Shown: in pieces, positions 61,601 to 64,000 of the stretch
Numbering within the stretch: the stretch's first letter is position 1
Layout: the number at the start of each line of letters is the position of its first letter
NCBI RefSeq assembly: GCF_000003815.2
Contig: NC_049985.1
Location: 10,067,726-10,131,725, forward strand
DNA length: 64,000 nucleotides
Origin: Branchiostoma floridae
Lineage: Eukaryota; Chordata; Leptocardii; Amphioxiformes; Branchiostomatidae
Direction: 5' to 3'
The notes under the pieces: generated by a model
What the model saw: the letters and a program-made list of their open reading frames with translations, nothing else
Database searches by the model: none
Told to the model about the DNA's origin: nothing
Made by a program: the position numbers and the translations under genes

Positions 61601-63884
61601 TTAATATTTCAGATTCCTATACACGTACATCAACCACATGTCAGAAACCGGGCACGTCTGCCCACCAACAAGGTAATGCTATGGAGTGCCTCCCGATTTC
61701 GCTTTGACTGCCGCCCTTATTGCAGATATATCCGCCCCTCCTCGAACGACTGTACTTGGTGGATGTAGCCTTCAACAAGGAAGGCATAGCATTTTTCTTT
61801 GGCCTGTTCTTTTGGCCCCAAAAGCTAAACTCAAGTCAGTCGGTATTATTATGTGGAGTATATAGTCGGTATAATTAAATTGTGGAGGCAGCCAGTTCTG
61901 TCCTATTCACACAGAGGTGTTTGAAATAGAACAGAGGGCAGGGCTTATGGCTTTTGGCTGGAATGGTCCATTTACCTAATTACCTAAAAGTCAGTTTAAA
62001 TGTAAGGCATGTTGCATTTGAATAGGTGATTAATTTGCATTATTTGTAATTACAAATCTCTTAGCATAAAATGTAGGTCATATCTTTTTGATCTACAGAC
62101 ATACAGCTATGGCTGCCAAAAGGTGTATATGTACTAGGCTTTGACCATTGCAAACAGCATTGCATACTCATACTTTCCTTCAATGTGGAATTTTTTAAAA
62201 ACATGCCCAAGGTATAATTACATGGAGAGCACAGCTAATACCTGAGGGCTCAGATACTGACAGCTAGGTCAGATTTAAATACCCACCTTGGGTCTAGATA
62301 CAGGACTGCTAACCACTAGACCACAGTATGCTACAGCATTGCTGTGATGATGGCAAAGGCTAGAACTTCCATCAGCAACATACATGCTGGCCAATTATAC
62401 TCAGGCATGAGCAACATGTGGTCAATCATTCTGCTGGAGGGTCTACACATTTGCACAGTCACAGTTCACTTCAGATTAATTAACAACACATCAAGTGTGG
62501 TTTTACATTTGGCATTTTTCACTTCATTGATAAGTCCTTAACTTTAACTGTATGATAAACAGGTGGTCTGTGATACCTTGGCACTATTTTTTTGTAGAGT
62601 TGCTTTGGACTGGAATATACTGGTTGCATTTCTTTTCATCCTGAAAGAAGAAGTTGTAAAAAAAACACAGTTAAGTCAGACAGACTCAAAAGATGTTCAT
62701 GAGGTAAGCCATGGACTAAACAAGTCCAGATAGAAAAGCAAAGAAAGCCCTAAATTTCAGCTCAAGAAATACTTGGAATCACTGTCATTTGAATATTCAT
62801 CAAGTTCATCTCAGATCTAATTACTAGTATAATAAGTGTCTCTGGTAAAGTTAAGTTTTGTATGTAGCATCTAATAGATAGATATATTCATATATCAGAT
62901 ATAGTAGATAGATATATACATGTATATCATAAGAGCCAGTACCTGGCCTAAGTACTTAGGCAGGCAGTAGGCAGGTATCTACTTCATACTACTTTTGTGC
63001 AAGAAATGGAACTCATTTTATGTGATAAGATTACTTATGATACAGTTGCTTCGCATCTCTAGTGAGAAACTGACTTGCTCTCAGCGTCCTTAGCCTTCTC
63101 TCTAGCGTCATGAGCGACGTGCTCCACCTCGAAGTACGTCTTCTTCAGCTTGTTCATCTCCTTCACAGTCAAGGTGACCTCCTGGTGTAAGAGGTTCAGC
63201 TGTTCCGTGCACTGGCGACAGAGAAAGGAAGATTAGTCGCACTTAAGATGGAGAGAGCCCTGCAAAGTGTACAACATTACAGCCTGGCTTGTAGAATTAC
63301 CAACGCGATCAATACTTGGCTCTGGTACAGAAAAGGACAAGAAACAGTACAACTACAAGTTCCAAGGTGACATCTAATATGGTCCAGGCCCTTTCGCTGG
63401 GTGGTTAAAAAGATTAGAGGCAATACTGAGTGTTCTACAAACAGGGCTTGAGTATAACAAGCCATTAACGGCAAGCTGATGCCAAGTTTTTACAGCGCAG
63501 CCAGGGCAGTTTCAGATACAGAATATCTATGTGGCAACAAGAAGTCCCATGTACGAGTTATATTACATGTCTCCTAAAGGAAAAAAGAAAACTTACCATA
63601 CTATCCAATGGTTCTAATCTTTATTCCAATGACAATATAAAATTTGAGTGGAAATAATTGGAAGGTGATCACAGTAAATTGAGTATTTATAGAACAAGAA
63701 AATCTGTTAAATGCTAAATATTGCGACAGTCAGGCTTACTTTTTTCAGCTGCAGGTCTTTGGATGACTTCAGAGTCTTGGCAGGTTCGACTATCCCAGTC
63801 CGTAGTGCCTCCGCTGTGGCAAGTCTGGCCTTGGCCAGCGTGTCGGCCTGCTCTATAAGAGCTGCCCATACCACATACACACTT
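49672..63884 (-). CDS. FCHSD2: FCHSD2/nervous wreck-like F-BAR and double SH3 protein (5' partial)
   Basis: Twenty exons: 63740-63884, 63075-63211, 62577-62640, 61434-61562, 60661-60783, 60341-60436, 59536-59772, 59049-59100, 58512-58618, 57985-58062, 57441-57677, 56301-56453, 55896-55979, 54643-54771, 53917-54067, 53343-53551, 52065-52245, 51200-51282, 50329-50493 and 49672-49782. Phases agree throughout and give about 889 residues. The first six exons are the F-BAR domain (landmarks ARNDYLMSLAAANAHQ and YDFDPCDND), which bends membranes and forms dimers. Exons 7-8 are coiled coil (LDKEARKWANKIAREQKNI). Next comes a Ser/Thr/Asp-rich linker, SH3-1 across exons 12-14 (YPITCTVLYPYE...VGYVPENYLQW) and SH3-2 within 53343-53551 (ALYDFDASNPEELTFPEGA...GVFPSLVVED). 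A Pro-rich tail follows, ending VELEVSTV, a class I PDZ ligand like that of vertebrate FCHSD2. The family acts in endocytosis and actin assembly at membranes. The exon at 57441-57677 may instead end at 57450. Exons encoding the N-terminal tip of the F-BAR lie beyond the right edge. Confidence 0.93.
49783..51199. other. FCHSD2-like introns flanking the acidic exon
   Basis: Two introns (49783-50328 and 50494-51199) of AT-rich sequence. Nothing else recognised. Confidence 0.5.
51510..52025. repeat. Minisatellite, 43-bp monomer, about 12 copies
   Basis: Monomers carry the core CCCTGTCCCTGGTGCTGAAT followed by AACATTCACACTGACACTAC. Adjacent copies alternate between GAATAAC and GAAAAAC, giving an 86-bp higher-order unit. 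It lies in the intron between exons 51200-51282 and 52065-52245. The 43-bp length breaks frame, so it is not coding. Confidence 0.92.
52360..52684. mobile_element. Non-autonomous transposon with CAGGGCTCGAAAT ends
   Basis: A 325-bp element with terminal inverted repeats CAGGGCTCGAAAT / ATTTCGAGCCCTG, flanked by CATAG on both sides (52355-52359 and 52685-52689). Inside each end are repeats of GGTGCACCCA. No coding capacity. A CAGGG end is common in hAT transposons, though those usually give 8-bp duplications, so the superfamily is uncertain. Confidence 0.85.
52829..53056. repeat. Direct duplication of about 110 bp
   Basis: Copies at 52829-52934 and 52949-53056 share GTCCAAGGTTGGGCAAAAA, TGCACTGCT, ATAATCACTAG and AGTATC. 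Each has a CACTAGRTGGCACT motif resembling a CTCF core. Between them is TCTGCAGGTAGAACAGG, which also occurs at the acceptor of the exon ending 52245. Confidence 0.75.
54244..54402 (-). mobile_element. tRNA-derived SINE
   Basis: Read on the minus strand, the head has an A-box-like TGGCGTAACTGGTAGAGCGC and a B-box-like GAGTTCAATCC about 35 nt later, followed by a body with TTTACACGACC, CTTCACCTAGG and a 3' part GGTACCTGACTTCGG. It sits in an FCHSD2-like intron. The Pol III boxes are recognisable but imperfect; likely inactive. Confidence 0.6.
54978..55066 (-). mobile_element. tRNA-like element with intact A and B boxes
   Basis: The minus strand reads GTTAGCGTGGCCAAGCGG (A box), then a long class II-like middle, then the B box GGGTTCGAACCCC, ending TTGTAAC. 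The first four bases of the 5' end pair with the 3' end (GTTA/TAAC), but the acceptor stem then fails, so this is a tRNA-Ser/Leu-like pseudogene or SINE head and not a working tRNA. Confidence 0.55.
55246..55872. repeat. Minisatellite, 43-bp monomer, about 14 copies
   Basis: Monomer core CCTGTCCTTGGTGCTGAATA then GCATTGACACTAACACTGTA. It has the same length and core as the array at 51510-52025, but in a different intron of the same gene (between exons 54643-54771 and 55896-55979). Some copies are shortened (TCATTCTTGTCACTGGTG). Confidence 0.92.
56454..57440. other. FCHSD2-like intron
   Basis: About 1 kb of AT-rich sequence; nothing else recognised. Other FCHSD2-like introns over 300 bp without named repeats (57678-57984, 58063-58511, 58619-59048, 59773-60340, 62641-63074 and 63212-63739) are equally plain. 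The intron at 60784-61433 holds a stretch near 61128-61190 similar to 57822-57890 (CCATAGCAGAARGCTTC). Confidence 0.5.
59378..59485. repeat. CA-rich microsatellite
   Basis: Imperfect (CA)n with ACACACACAC runs interrupted by TACA and GCA, in the intron between exons 59049-59100 and 59536-59772. Frames across it are low-complexity artefacts. Confidence 0.9.
61563..62576. other. FCHSD2-like intron with a SINE-like head
   Basis: About 1 kb without exon; contains the tRNA-like piece at 62266-62335. Confidence 0.5.
62266..62335 (-). mobile_element. tRNA-derived SINE head, degenerate
   Basis: The minus strand reads CTGTGGTCTAGTGGTTAGCA, close to the 5' part of Glu/Asp/Gly-type tRNAs including the A box. 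The B-box region has decayed. Confidence 0.45.
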
Positions 63885-64000
63885 CTGTGGTGTGGAACGT
63901 GGTGCAAGAACAGTCACCAACACACATTATGTACAATGTACAAAATGTATCTATATGTACATCAGGTTGATTAGTCCCCAAGTTACCATAATTTCTTATA
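63885..64000. other. FCHSD2-like intron at the right edge
   Basis: Upstream of the acceptor at 63885-63887; the preceding F-BAR exons are beyond the window. Nothing else seen. Confidence 0.5.

Noticed and set aside
1..64000. CRISPR arrays, bacterial operons, viral genes
   Set aside because: The only regular repeats are minisatellites and foldback elements; gene structure is eukaryotic throughout.

Overview
The window looks like animal nuclear DNA from a cephalochordate (amphioxus, Branchiostoma). This is an inference. The evidence is small phase-consistent exons split by GT-AG introns, single invertebrate-chordate versions of vertebrate families (nephronectin/EGFL6, group III phospholipase A2, FCHSD2), a tandem array of calmodulin-like genes of the kind described from Branchiostoma, and many small foldback transposons. 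No bacterial, viral or organellar genes were seen. All exon models were built by hand from reading frame, splice sites and phase; none is backed by transcripts here.

Layout. (1) 1-16118, minus strand: the first three coding exons of a nephronectin/EGFL6-like secreted matrix protein with very long introns; it runs off the left edge. (2) 18079-21323, plus strand: a six-exon group III-type secreted phospholipase A2-like gene, head to head with (1), whose catalytic Asp positions are substituted. (3) 22132-42540, minus strand: a tandem cluster of calmodulin-like four-EF-hand genes, all with the same three-exon plan (150 nt, 145 nt, about 155 nt; intron phases 0 and 1). Two are ordinary complete genes (22132-24179 and 37877-42540). 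Between them lie two first exons (35394-35543 and 31335-31484), only one middle exon (28715-28859) and two intact last exons (27448-27602 and 26511-26665). They are arranged so that alternative promoters and alternative 3' exons could give four full-length proteins. This is the most interesting structure in the window. The outermost gene also has a GC-AG intron and two tandem partial copies of its last exon with acceptors kept. (4) 44794-46168, plus strand: a two-exon, seven-repeat WD40 protein. (5) 49672-63884, minus strand: twenty exons of an FCHSD2/nervous wreck-type F-BAR and double SH3 protein; the 5' end is beyond the right edge.

Repeats fill the non-coding space: a foldback/MITE family ending in a CCAAGCAGAKG motif (one copy with a clean 9-bp target duplication), two head-to-tail foldback elements of about 0.6 kb between the alternative first exons, a CAGGGCTCGAAAT-ended element with a 5-bp duplication, three tRNA-derived SINE-like heads, and two minisatellite arrays of the same 43-bp monomer in two introns of the FCHSD2 gene.

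Functionally the genes are not an operon or a pathway. The calmodulin-like genes are the only set that plainly belongs together: calcium sensors produced by tandem duplication.
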